This document shows, piece after piece, positions 1 to 7,460 of a stretch of DNA of 38,145 nucleotides. Origin of the DNA: a virus; IMG/VR virus record IMGVR_UViG_3300034062_006228, positions 1 through 38,145 of that record; one strand, written 5' to 3'. The first letter of the stretch is position 1. The number at the start of each line of letters is the position of its first letter. The notes under the pieces were generated by a model. It was not told where the DNA came from. It saw only the letters and a program-made list of their open reading frames with translations, and did no database searches. The translations under genes and the position numbers were made by a program.

Positions 1-828
1 AATAATGGTCGTTTAGAGTTTTTGAATAGTGCATATACCTTCCAAACATTAAACTTGTCAGATAATGGAATTCTTAGTGTTGGTGGGGATAATTTTGCAG
101 GGACATCATCAAGTGATGGGGTATCAAATTACTTACAATTTGGAAATAATACCTCCCAAATCTATGATGATGGTAATTTTCACATTCATAGTAAATCGGT
201 AAGTCAATCAATGTGGATTAACACAAATGGTGGACAATTAAATCTGTTAGCTCAAGCACCACTTGCTGGAGGTTCAATAGGTTCAGGTATTGCTATTGCA
301 ACTACATCATTGAATGGTTATGTAACAATCAACACAGGCAGAACTATTACTACAGCAGTTGCTTATGGTTATTTAACAACTACTGGGGCAGGTACTTACC
401 CTGGTGGTTCTCAATCAGTATCCATTTCATTATATGCAAACAATCGTATTTGGGGTCAAGAAATAGATGCGTTCTCAGATGAAAGAATGAAGGATATACA
501 AGGTGAAATAACTTTAGAAGAAGGCCTTAAATTGGTGAATAACTTAACTCCAATTAAATACACTTGGAAAGAAGGTGATGATAAAGGTATGAAAGCTGGT
601 TACTCAGCACAACAAGTATCAAAGGCGGGATTTGACCATCTAATCAGTTTAATCCCAAAAGAAGGTTTAGAAGAAACAATAGATAAGGATGGATTTTTAA
701 GTCCAAAAGACACACAATTCTCGATGAATTATGACCAAGTAGTTCCTTATCACGGAGTTGTTATTAAACATTTACTAGTGGAAATTGAAAATCTTAAAAA
801 GGAAATTGCCATACTAAAAAATAAATAA
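1..828 (+). CDS. Tail fibre/spike C-terminal part with S74 intramolecular chaperone (5' partial)
   Basis: The frame is open from base 1 through a TTG at 22, with no convincing start, so the gene almost certainly begins upstream; 828 is its stop. The visible part is Gly/Ser/Thr/Asn-rich, beta-type fibre sequence. About residue 150 of the 22-828 reading begins a peptidase S74 (endosialidase chaperone) domain: FSDERMKDI, then a helical LEEGLKLVNNLTPIKYTW segment and GYSAQQV. In this family the domain helps the fibre trimerise and then cuts itself off just before the Ser of the SDxR motif, here Ser152. The protein ends in a Lys/Glu-rich helix (IENLKKEIAILKNK), a likely coiled coil that also fits S74 domains. 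It is expected at the distal tail, for host recognition. The glycosyltransferase operon follows after 56 bases. Domain call is strong; receptor unknown. Confidence 0.85.
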   Translation, partial: NNGRLEFLNSAYTFQTLNLSDNGILSVGGDNFAGTSSSDGVSNYLQFGNNTSQIYDDGNFHIHSKSVSQSMWINTNGGQLNLLAQAPLAGGSIGSGIAIATTSLNGYVTINTGRTITTAVAYGYLTTTGAGTYPGGSQSVSISLYANNRIWGQEIDAFSDERMKDIQGEITLEEGLKLVNNLTPIKYTWKEGDDKGMKAGYSAQQVSKAGFDHLISLIPKEGLEETIDKDGFLSPKDTQFSMNYDQVVPYHGVVIKHLLVEIENLKKEIAILKNK

Positions 829-884
829 TTTAATTAATTATATTCTTTTCTCTCAAGTTTTTTATTTTTTGTATAAAAATTATA

Positions 885-2135
885 ATGTCAACAATTTTTA
901 TACAAATAGCAGCATTTAGAGACCCCCAACTTAATCCCACCTTACAAGATATGATTTTCAAAGCCAAGTACCCTGAGAACTTGAGGGTTGGTATTTGTAA
1001 TCAATATAATGAAGTAGATAGTTTCAATTTAGATGAATACAGAAATGATGATAGATTTAGGATTATTGATGTCTTAGATAAGGAATCTTTGGGTGTATGT
1101 TGGGCAAGGCATAGTGTACAACAATTATATTCAGGTGAAACATATACGTTACAGATTGATTCCCATATGAGATTTGAACAAGATTGGGATGTCACCTTAA
1201 TTGATATGATTAAGAGTTTACAATTAAGTGGTTACAGTAAACCATTGTTAACTGGTTATGTATCTTCCTTTGACCCAGATAATGACCCTCAAGGAAGAGT
1301 TAATGAACCTTGGAGAATGACATTTGATAGATTTATTCCTGAAGGGGCAGTATTCTTTTTACCTGAAGTTATACCAGGATGGCAAGAACTAACAAGTCCA
1401 ATACCTGCAAGATTTTATTCCGCACATTTCTGTTTTACATTAGGTGAGTTTAGTAATGAAGTACAACACGACCCTGAATACTATTTTCACGGAGAAGAAA
1501 TTAGTGTTGGTGTTAGAGCATTTACTCACGGATATGATTTATTCCATCCACATAGAGTTGTTATTTGGCACGAGTATACCAGAAAAGGTAGAACGAAACA
1601 ATGGGATGTTGATAATGTATGGTTCAAGAAAAATGAAAAATCACACGCTAGAAATAGAAGATTGTTTGGTATGGATGGAGAAGTATTTAATCCTGAAGAG
1701 TTTGGTAAATACGGATTTGGTACTGAAAGAACTTTAGAAGATTATGAGAAATACGCAGGTATTAAGTTTAATAGAAGAGGAGTACAAAAATATACAACAG
1801 ATAAAAACTATCCACCAAATCCATACAATTTTGAAACTGAAGAAGAATACTTAAATAGTTTTGCAAGTGTATTCAAACATTGTATTGATGTTGGATTTAC
1901 TTCTGTACCTGAAAAAGATTATGATTTTTGGGTTGTGGCATTTCACGATTCAAAAGATGAAACGATGTTTAGACAAGATGCTGACATCAATGAAATAAAC
2001 AGAGTAATGCAAGACCCTGATGGTTATTGTAAAATATGGAGAGAGTTCAATACAATTCAAAAACCAGCATATTGGGTTGTATGGCCACATTCAAAATCAA
2101 AGGGGTGGTGTGATAGATTAACTGGTAATTTATGA
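885..2135 (+). CDS. Glycosyltransferase, GlcNAc-transferase (PF11397-like) family
   Basis: Predicted cytoplasmic nucleotide-sugar-dependent glycosyltransferase. The N-terminus (IFIQIAAFRDPQLNPTL, then RVGICNQYN) is the characteristic opening of the family of the Skp1 hydroxyproline GlcNAc-transferase. A DxH-type metal/nucleotide motif lies at Asp92-His94 (LQIDSHMRF), and the later block GEEISVGVRAFTHGYDLFHPH (about 203-223) with VVIWHEY is also typical. About 100 residues after position 320 form a Trp-rich C-terminal domain I do not recognise. First gene of a six-gene cassette; its TGA overlaps the next ATG by four bases (ATGA), implying translational coupling. Eukaryotic relatives glycosylate protein hydroxyproline, but the acceptor here is unknown: virion protein, host glycan or DNA base are all possible. 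Confidence 0.82.
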   Translation: MSTIFIQIAAFRDPQLNPTLQDMIFKAKYPENLRVGICNQYNEVDSFNLDEYRNDDRFRIIDVLDKESLGVCWARHSVQQLYSGETYTLQIDSHMRFEQDWDVTLIDMIKSLQLSGYSKPLLTGYVSSFDPDNDPQGRVNEPWRMTFDRFIPEGAVFFLPEVIPGWQELTSPIPARFYSAHFCFTLGEFSNEVQHDPEYYFHGEEISVGVRAFTHGYDLFHPHRVVIWHEYTRKGRTKQWDVDNVWFKKNEKSHARNRRLFGMDGEVFNPEEFGKYGFGTERTLEDYEKYAGIKFNRRGVQKYTTDKNYPPNPYNFETEEEYLNSFASVFKHCIDVGFTSVPEKDYDFWVVAFHDSKDETMFRQDADINEINRVMQDPDGYCKIWREFNTIQKPAYWVVWPHSKSKGWCDRLTGNL

Positions 2136-2848
2136 TTACAATAAAAAATAAGAATATCACTGATATTGGATACTATATAAACTTAGATAGTAGACAAGAT
2201 AGAAAAGTAATAATAGAATCACAATTAGATGAATTTGAAATAAAAGGGGTTGAAAGGTTTTCAGCAATAAGAATTGGGGTTGATGGACCAGCTAATTGTA
2301 AAAAAAGTCATTACGAATTATTAAAGATATTAGTTCAATCCGAATATGATAGTTTATTGGTATTAGAGGATGATTGTAAATTTTTAGATGTTTTAAAAAA
2401 TCAATCAGATGAAATATTCAATAAGATAAATGAAACCGATTGGGATATATTTTGGTTGGGATGTAGAAATAGAAGAGATCCCATTTTTTATAAAAATGAT
2501 TGTTACAAAGTTTCATCAGTTTCACATGCACAATCATACTTGATAAAAAAGAATTTTGCAAAACACATTTTAGAAACTTATCCCATATATCCAACGGATT
2601 CCATAAGCCACATACCAATTGATGAATTATTTTGTTTATCAATTTATGGGGAACAAGTTGTTAGAAACCCAAATCAATTTAGTTTTTATAGTTTAGACCA
2701 ACCTTTAGATGTATTACCAACTAAATTTGTTTCTTTGTGTTATGAATTACCATTAACCACTCAATATTCCTCATATAGTGATTTGTGGGGTTTTGTGACC
2801 AATACTGAAGAATATTTGATAACATCACATCCAAAAAAAAAGTTATGA
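2132..2848 (+). CDS. Glycosyltransferase family 25 (LPS/collagen type)
   Basis: Shows the GT25 signature: IGYYINLDSRQDRK (about 12-25), an ANCKKSHYELLK block (about 54-65) matching the family's G-C/S-x-x-SH motif, and VLEDDCKF with Glu79-Asp80-Asp81 as the metal and sugar-nucleotide site. GT25 enzymes add galactose or glucose to lipooligosaccharide in bacteria and to hydroxylysine in eukaryotes. At 238 residues it is a normal family length. It starts within the stop of the previous gene (ATGA), and its own stop overlaps the next start the same way, so it is probably translated as part of one operon. The residue given here may be extended by the two PLOD-like enzymes downstream, but that order is inference. 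Confidence 0.83.
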   Translation: MITIKNKNITDIGYYINLDSRQDRKVIIESQLDEFEIKGVERFSAIRIGVDGPANCKKSHYELLKILVQSEYDSLLVLEDDCKFLDVLKNQSDEIFNKINETDWDIFWLGCRNRRDPIFYKNDCYKVSSVSHAQSYLIKKNFAKHILETYPIYPTDSISHIPIDELFCLSIYGEQVVRNPNQFSFYSLDQPLDVLPTKFVSLCYELPLTTQYSSYSDLWGFVTNTEEYLITSHPKKKL

Positions 2849-3582
2849 AATTATTATCAATAACTTGGAACTATACAGATGAGTCCAATTACAAAGATAG
2901 TTTATTATATAAATCATTTATTAAAAAAAATGATGATAAAGATTTTATTGACATACATTTTAATAGGAACAACTATAAAGAATTAGAAACCAAATTTGAA
3001 GAAAAGTTTGGTTATCAATATGAATTCATTCTTTATAAAATACATTTATTGGGAAGTGAACTTAAAAAAATTAATGATGATGTTATTATTTATGCAGATA
3101 CAAATGATGTTGTTTGTTTAATTGATATAAAAACTATACACTATGATGGGGGTATTATTTTTTCGTCAGAAAAAAACAAATATCCGAGTGATAATTCAAA
3201 TTGGTCTCCGAATACAAATTACCCCCAATGGAATTTGGATAATGGCATTTATTTAAACTCTGGTTTAATATTAACAACTATAGATTTGTATATTAAACTA
3301 ATCAAAGTTGTTGAAGAGATAATTCTACATTTGGATTATAAAAATTTTGGTGGGGATCAAGGAGTTTACACCTATTATTATATAAACAATTTATCACCTC
3401 AAATAATATTAGACCACGATACCAAACATTTCCTCTCAACATATTTAACTTCAACAAGTTGGTTTGAGAAAGTGGGTGAAAGGTTAAGAAATAAATTGAC
3501 AAACACATTTCCATCTTTTGTTCACGATAATGGATGGAATTATGGTAGTCCAAGAATAATAGAAAATTTTAACCTCCAATGA
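2845..3582 (+). CDS. PLOD-like glycosyltransferase, copy 1
   Basis: Resembles the glycosyltransferase domain of procollagen lysyl hydroxylases (PLOD). An IIYADTND segment gives a DxxD site (Asp85, Asp88). It is followed by an FSSEKNKYP block (about 106-114), the equivalent of the family's FSAE..CWP, then YLNSG (136-140) and GGDQGVYT (169-176). These occur in the family order and suggest a metal-dependent sugar transferase using a UDP-sugar. The next gene has the same motif order and is a divergent paralogue, so the pair probably arose by tandem duplication. It overlaps both neighbours by ATGA junctions. Acceptor and sugar cannot be read from the sequence. Confidence 0.68.
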   Translation: MKLLSITWNYTDESNYKDSLLYKSFIKKNDDKDFIDIHFNRNNYKELETKFEEKFGYQYEFILYKIHLLGSELKKINDDVIIYADTNDVVCLIDIKTIHYDGGIIFSSEKNKYPSDNSNWSPNTNYPQWNLDNGIYLNSGLILTTIDLYIKLIKVVEEIILHLDYKNFGGDQGVYTYYYINNLSPQIILDHDTKHFLSTYLTSTSWFEKVGERLRNKLTNTFPSFVHDNGWNYGSPRIIENFNLQ

Positions 3583-4313
3583 AAACATACTGTCTTATAA
3601 CAACTTATTATTGTAATGGTTGTCAATTACCTTCAAAAGATAATCTTAAAGAAAAGTTTAATTATGACGGAAATCTTGACGATTTTTATATTAATTTTTC
3701 AAACACATTCGACCCATTTAACACCACTGAAATTCCGAATGTCGGATTTACAAAAAGGAGGGATTTGGTTTATGGGAAAATATTTCTATTGAGAAAACTA
3801 ATTGAGGAGAAAATTTTAAATAAATATGAGTACTTAGTTCATATTGATTATTCAGATACAAAATTTAGTAGAAGTTGTAATGAAATGATAAATAATTTTA
3901 TTACAACAAATCAGGACTTTTTAATTTCCACAGAAAAAAATTGTTGGCCTTATTTAGATGTTGTTTCATCTTGGTTAAATAAACAATTAGAACCAAAAGA
4001 ATTTTTCTATCTAAACTCTGGAGCAATAATTTCAAAAGTAGATAAATTTTATAAAATCATTAAAAAATTAGAGGAATTGTGTTTAACAACATCTATTGAT
4101 TTTTGGGACGATCAAGGAGTTTGGCAATACTACGATTTAAATGAAGAACCATTAAATAAAGACTTTAATTCAGAATACTTTTTTTCTACAGCTTTATTAG
4201 ACGATTCCTATTATTCAATTGATAATCGTGAAATAAAAACTAAGTTCAATACCTTTCCTTACTTGATTCACGACAATTCAAGTTTCTCACTAAACTTAAT
4301 AAATAAAATATAA
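3579..4313 (+). CDS. PLOD-like glycosyltransferase, copy 2
   Basis: Paralogue of the preceding gene with the same ordered motifs: VHIDYSD (Asp90, Asp93), ISTEKNCWPY (about 116-125, closer to the family's AE..CWP than copy 1), FYLNSGAI (143-150) and WDDQGVWQYY (176-185). The retained acidic residues suggest an active metal-dependent glycosyltransferase. Similar length (244 versus 245 residues) but wide divergence suggest an old duplication and different specificities. It begins in the stop codon of copy 1, and the methyltransferase follows after only three bases. Function beyond the fold is inferred. Confidence 0.66.
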   Translation: MKTYCLITTYYCNGCQLPSKDNLKEKFNYDGNLDDFYINFSNTFDPFNTTEIPNVGFTKRRDLVYGKIFLLRKLIEEKILNKYEYLVHIDYSDTKFSRSCNEMINNFITTNQDFLISTEKNCWPYLDVVSSWLNKQLEPKEFFYLNSGAIISKVDKFYKIIKKLEELCLTTSIDFWDDQGVWQYYDLNEEPLNKDFNSEYFFSTALLDDSYYSIDNREIKTKFNTFPYLIHDNSSFSLNLINKI

Positions 4314-4316
4314 AAA

Positions 4317-4925
4317 ATGAGTATAACTGGATTTTTTAACTATAATGGTTTAACAACAATGCAACATATTGATGTTAAAGAAAAATTTTTGAATTTGTTG
4401 GTAGAATTGAAACCATCCAAAATTTTAGAAATTGGTACGGCTTCTGGTGGTCTAACATTATTAATTAGAAACTTGTTAGACGAGATTGGACTAGAAAAAA
4501 CTTCTATTGAAACTTACGATGTCAACCATCCAAATTATTTACAAAACTTTGTTGATGGTGGTTCTAACATTAAAATAAATGTAAAAAATGTATTCAATCA
4601 TAATTACAACGAATTATTAGATGGAAAAGAAGTTGTCGATTATATTACATCAGAAGGTGTTACTTTAGTCTTGTGTGATGGTGGGAGTAAGATAAATGAG
4701 TTTAATCTATTATCCGATTATTTGAAAGTTGGGGACGTAATTATGGCACATGATTATTCACCTAATAGGGAATATTTTGAAGAAAATTTATTAGATAAAG
4801 TTTGGAATTGGATGGAAATTCAAGATTCTGACATTGATGAATGTTGTAAACGAAATAATCTAATACCTTATATGGCCGAAGAATTTAAACAAGTTGTATG
4901 GGTTTGCAAAATTAAAAAGAAATGA
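4317..4925 (+). CDS. Class I SAM-dependent methyltransferase
   Basis: Contains a Rossmann-type SAM-binding motif I, ILEIGTASGG (about 36-45), an acidic motif II (ETYDVN, Asp68), VLCDGGSK (Asp121) and GDVIMAHDYSP (His145-Asp146). This resembles small sugar or antibiotic O-methyltransferases of the CmcI/Methyltransf_24 type. Lying between glycosyltransferases, it most likely methylates the glycan they build, for example to cap it; protein or small-molecule methylation cannot be excluded. It starts three bases after the upstream stop and overlaps the next gene by ATGA, consistent with one operon. The fold is confident, the substrate is not. Confidence 0.75.
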   Translation: MSITGFFNYNGLTTMQHIDVKEKFLNLLVELKPSKILEIGTASGGLTLLIRNLLDEIGLEKTSIETYDVNHPNYLQNFVDGGSNIKINVKNVFNHNYNELLDGKEVVDYITSEGVTLVLCDGGSKINEFNLLSDYLKVGDVIMAHDYSPNREYFEENLLDKVWNWMEIQDSDIDECCKRNNLIPYMAEEFKQVVWVCKIKKK

Positions 4926-6589
4926 TAACATTAGTAACAGGATTATGGGATATTGGTAGAGACCAATTAACAGAAGGATGGTCAAGAACATACCAACACT
5001 ATTTAGATAAGTTTGAGAATCTACTCAAGTTAGATGTCAATATGATTATATTTGGTGACACTGACTTACAGAGATTTGTAGAACAAAGAAGAGATTCACA
5101 CAATACACAATTTGTTGTTAGAACAAAAGATTGGTTTATCAACAACGAGTTTTATCCAAAGATACAAAAGATAAGACAAGACCCAAATTGGTTCAATCAA
5201 GTTGGTTGGTTAAAAGATTCCACCCAAGCAAAACTTGAGATATATAATCCATTGGTTATGTCCAAAATGTTCTTACTAAATGACGCAAGAATATTAGACA
5301 AGTTCAACTCAGATTATATGTTTTGGATTGACGCAGGTATTACAAACACAATTCATCCTGGTTATTTCACACACGATAAAGTATTAGACAAATTACCGAA
5401 ATATACTGATAGATTCCATTTTGTATGTTTCCCTTATGAAACAACAACTGAGATTCACGGATTTGAAATAAATGCGATGAATAATTACACCAAAACAAAA
5501 ACGAATAGAGTTGCAAGGGGTGGATTCTTTGGTGGAAAAAAAGAAAGAATCAATGATATGAACTCATTGTATTATATGTTACTTAATGATTCATTATCAA
5601 AAGGATATATGGGTACTGAAGAATCTATATTCACAATAATGACTTATCTATATCCCCAACATATCAACTATTCAATGATAGAGGGTAATGGATTGATGGG
5701 TAAGTTTTTTGAAGATTTGAAGAACGACACATTAGAAGTATTAAACGAAACACCTGAACCAGTAAAATATCAAAGTAATGATATATCTAAAGTTGGTTTA
5801 TATGTTATCACATTTAACTCACCAAAACAATTTGAAACTTTAATAAAATCAATGTTAGAATATGATAGTGATTTTATAACCAAACCAAGGAAGTTTTTGT
5901 TGGACAACTCTACTGATTTATCGACAACACCAAGATACAAAGAGTTATGTGAACAATATGGATTTGAACATATTAAGAAAGATAATATTGGTATAATGGG
6001 TGGAAGAATATTTGTTGCCGAACACTTTAATGAATCTGATTTAGATTATTACTTTTGGTTCGAGGATGATATGTTTTTTTATCCAAAAAATGAAACTTGT
6101 AAAAATGGGTTTAATCGATTGGTAAAAAATTTATATTCAAAAAGTTTAGAAATAATAAACAAGGAGAAATATGATTTTCTGAAGTTAAACTTTACAGAAT
6201 TTTATGGCGACAATAGTACTCAATGGGCTTGGTATAACGTACCACAAGATTTTAGAAAACAACATTGGCCAAACAACCAAAGACTACCTGAGTTGGGTTT
6301 AGATCCGAATGCTCCAAAAACTGAATTCAAAAATATAAAAATACATAAGGGTTTACCATATACTGAAGGTGAAGTTTATTTATGTAATTGGCCAATTATT
6401 TTAAGTAAGGAAGGTAACTTTAAATGTTATCTTGACACAAGATGGGCACATCCTTTTGAACAAACTCTTATGTCTCATTGTTATCAACAAACAATTAAGG
6501 GAACTATTAAACCTGGTTTATTGTTAATAACACCAACGGAGCACAATCGATTTGACCATTACGATGGGAAACTTAGAAAAGAAAATTAA
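4922..6589 (+). CDS. Two-domain glycosyltransferase: HtrL/YibB-like plus GT2-like
   Basis: Residues 1 to about 285 resemble the HtrL/YibB (WlaTC) family: LVTGLWDIGRD at the start, a Lys-containing middle (VMSKMFLL) and FWIDAGI (Asp137) as the probable metal site. From about residue 291 (VGLYVITFNSPKQF) a second, GT-A/GT2-like domain begins. It carries a DNS step in a region where GT2 enzymes bind nucleotide, and FWFEDDMFFY (Glu381-Asp382-Asp383) as a DxD-like site. Fusion of two transferases suggests consecutive sugar additions. It is the last gene of the cassette; a Bacteroidota-type promoter and a noncoding RNA follow. The N-terminal call is firmer than the C-terminal one. Confidence 0.72.
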   Translation: MITLVTGLWDIGRDQLTEGWSRTYQHYLDKFENLLKLDVNMIIFGDTDLQRFVEQRRDSHNTQFVVRTKDWFINNEFYPKIQKIRQDPNWFNQVGWLKDSTQAKLEIYNPLVMSKMFLLNDARILDKFNSDYMFWIDAGITNTIHPGYFTHDKVLDKLPKYTDRFHFVCFPYETTTEIHGFEINAMNNYTKTKTNRVARGGFFGGKKERINDMNSLYYMLLNDSLSKGYMGTEESIFTIMTYLYPQHINYSMIEGNGLMGKFFEDLKNDTLEVLNETPEPVKYQSNDISKVGLYVITFNSPKQFETLIKSMLEYDSDFITKPRKFLLDNSTDLSTTPRYKELCEQYGFEHIKKDNIGIMGGRIFVAEHFNESDLDYYFWFEDDMFFYPKNETCKNGFNRLVKNLYSKSLEIINKEKYDFLKLNFTEFYGDNSTQWAWYNVPQDFRKQHWPNNQRLPELGLDPNAPKTEFKNIKIHKGLPYTEGEVYLCNWPIILSKEGNFKCYLDTRWAHPFEQTLMSHCYQQTIKGTIKPGLLLITPTEHNRFDHYDGKLRKEN

Positions 6590-6605
6590 AAAAAATTAAA
6601 ATAAG

Positions 6606-6636
6606 TTTGGATATTTATAAAAAGTTTGTATCTTTG
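6606..6636 (+). promoter_or_regulatory. Bacteroidota-type promoter (TTTG, 19-bp spacer, TATCTTTG)
   Basis: TTTG at 6606-6609 and TATCTTTG at 6629-6636 are separated by 19 bases. This matches the primary sigma factor promoter of Bacteroidota (-33 TTTG, -7 TAnnTTTG). Transcription would begin near 6641-6644 and run into the putative noncoding RNA. The spacer also holds an ATATTTAT motif (6611-6618), the phage-type motif seen before many genes here. Confidence 0.6.
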
Positions 6637-6639
6637 TTA

Positions 6640-6832
6640 AACAATCAAGGGTTGATGACTTACCACAAAAAGTTAGGGTGATGGAAAATCATTGGTGGAC
6701 GAAAAAGATACATAGGTAAAATACATCGAAAGATGGTGTCCATTGGGTCCCTCTGCAAGTCCCGAGCAGGCGTAACGACTATACGACAGTTAGTTCAAAA
6801 AAGGATGGAAATAATTTTTCTATCCTTTTTTT
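6640..6832 (+). ncRNA. Putative stand-alone structured RNA with a group I intron-like core motif
   Basis: No credible plus-strand reading frame lies between 6590 and 6832, yet a promoter precedes the region and a strong hairpin plus T-run ends it. Visible helices: ACCA/TGGT enclosing TGAT-GGAAA-ATCA near 6662-6697; TGGAC/GTCCA (about 6695-6734) enclosing CATC-GAAA-GATG, a GNRA tetraloop hairpin at 6724-6735; and CTGC/GCAG around 6752-6768. Next come GTAACGACTATACGACAG bases at 6772-6789, very like the conserved R element (P7/P3) of group I introns such as T4 td. I could not find the matching P7 3' strand (a TAGTC-type S element) before the terminator. It is therefore a relic, a truncated core or a different RNA class. 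The 3' end overlaps the end of the minus-strand gene. Confidence 0.5.
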
Positions 6833-7414
6833 GTTTTCAAATATTTTTATCCTAGTACAATTATGTGTATCACTATATAATCTTTCTCCCTTTATTTGTG
6901 TAACTAATCTTATACGATAGGTTTTTTTACCGATGGGGAAAATATTTATAATCATACTATATGGAACTTTTTTTCCGTTTGGTAATGGGCTATTTAAATT
7001 TATAAGTTCAAAGCATGGATTGGGTTTACTATTCCAATCATTTTTTCTTACTAAATCTACCAATTTTTCATCAATAACTTTGAACAATAAATAAACACCA
7101 TCATCTAAATCAGGGTCAAATATATTTTCATTATTTTTGTACTCAGGTTCCATTTTCCTATGAAGTCTTTGTAACCAATGTGTTGTTGGTTCAATGTTAA
7201 ATTTAAAATTTCCAGTTTCATAGTATTCGCTATCACCTGAATTTCTTTTTATTTTATTATTAATATAATTTTCCTCTTTCTTAAAGATTGGTGCATTTGC
7301 TTGAGCTTCGCCTAAAATAAAATAATTTTTTAGTTGTTGATAGGGAACTTCAACAAGTTGGATATCATCAAACAAAAATTCTTCCCTCAATATTTTTTGT
7401 ATCATTTTTCTCAT
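6779..7414 (-). CDS. Hypothetical protein with putative capsid-targeting N-terminus
   Basis: A 211-residue protein I do not recognise. It begins MRKMIQKILREE, a short basic amphipathic helix ending in L-x-E. This is nearly the same eleven-residue pattern that opens the unrelated HAD protein at 30066. The remainder mixes alpha and beta: charged middle (EPTTHWLQRLHRKMEPEY) and beta-type C-terminal half (SMIINIFPIG, YRIRLVTQIKG). An ATAAATAT (ATATTTAT on the coding strand) ends six bases before the ATG. It is the only minus-strand gene between two plus-strand blocks. Its final codons overlap the terminator and group I-like motif of the opposing RNA, so its C-terminus may be recently acquired. 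Head-packaged cargo is an inference from the tag alone. Confidence 0.7.
   Translation of the reverse strand: MRKMIQKILREEFLFDDIQLVEVPYQQLKNYFILGEAQANAPIFKKEENYINNKIKRNSGDSEYYETGNFKFNIEPTTHWLQRLHRKMEPEYKNNENIFDPDLDDGVYLLFKVIDEKLVDLVRKNDWNSKPNPCFELINLNSPLPNGKKVPYSMIINIFPIGKKTYRIRLVTQIKGERLYSDTHNCTRIKIFENKKRIEKLFPSFFELTVV
6797..6832 (+). terminator. Intrinsic terminator of the putative RNA
   Basis: AAAAAAGGAT (6797-6806) pairs with ATCC plus the following T-run (6822-6831), extended inward by a GGAAA/TTTCT arm with one wobble pair and a roughly five-base loop. About 15 pairs followed by T residues. The A-run on the other side makes it potentially bidirectional. It lies inside the last codons of the minus-strand gene. 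Confidence 0.65.
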
Positions 7415-7420
7415 ACTAAA

Positions 7421-7428
7421 ATAAATAT
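7421..7428 (-). promoter_or_regulatory. ATATTTAT phage promoter-like motif
   Basis: Read on the minus strand this is ATATTTAT, ending six bases before the ATG of the 6779-7414 gene. The same oriented motif precedes several other genes. With so short a gap, any transcript would be leaderless or nearly so. Confidence 0.35.
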
Positions 7429-7439
7429 CATTAGAAGTA

Positions 7440-7447
7440 ATATTTAT
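7440..7447 (+). promoter_or_regulatory. ATATTTAT phage promoter-like motif (extended TATTTATAATAAAA form)
   Basis: Thirteen bases separate the motif from the ATG at 7461. The extended form TATTTATAATAAAA (7441-7454) recurs before the tail tube and tape measure genes. Together with the minus-strand copy at 7421-7428 it makes a compact divergent pair. Confidence 0.45.
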
Positions 7448-7460
7448 AATAAAAAATTGA

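Noticed and set aside
1444-1737. A 97-codon plus-strand frame within the first glycosyltransferase.
   Set aside because: Out-of-frame shadow; the overlapping frame contains the conserved family motifs.
6640-6860. A complete, self-splicing group I intron around the R-like motif.
   Set aside because: No S element or P7 3' strand, no interrupted exon, and a terminator follows directly. Kept only as a group I-like RNA.
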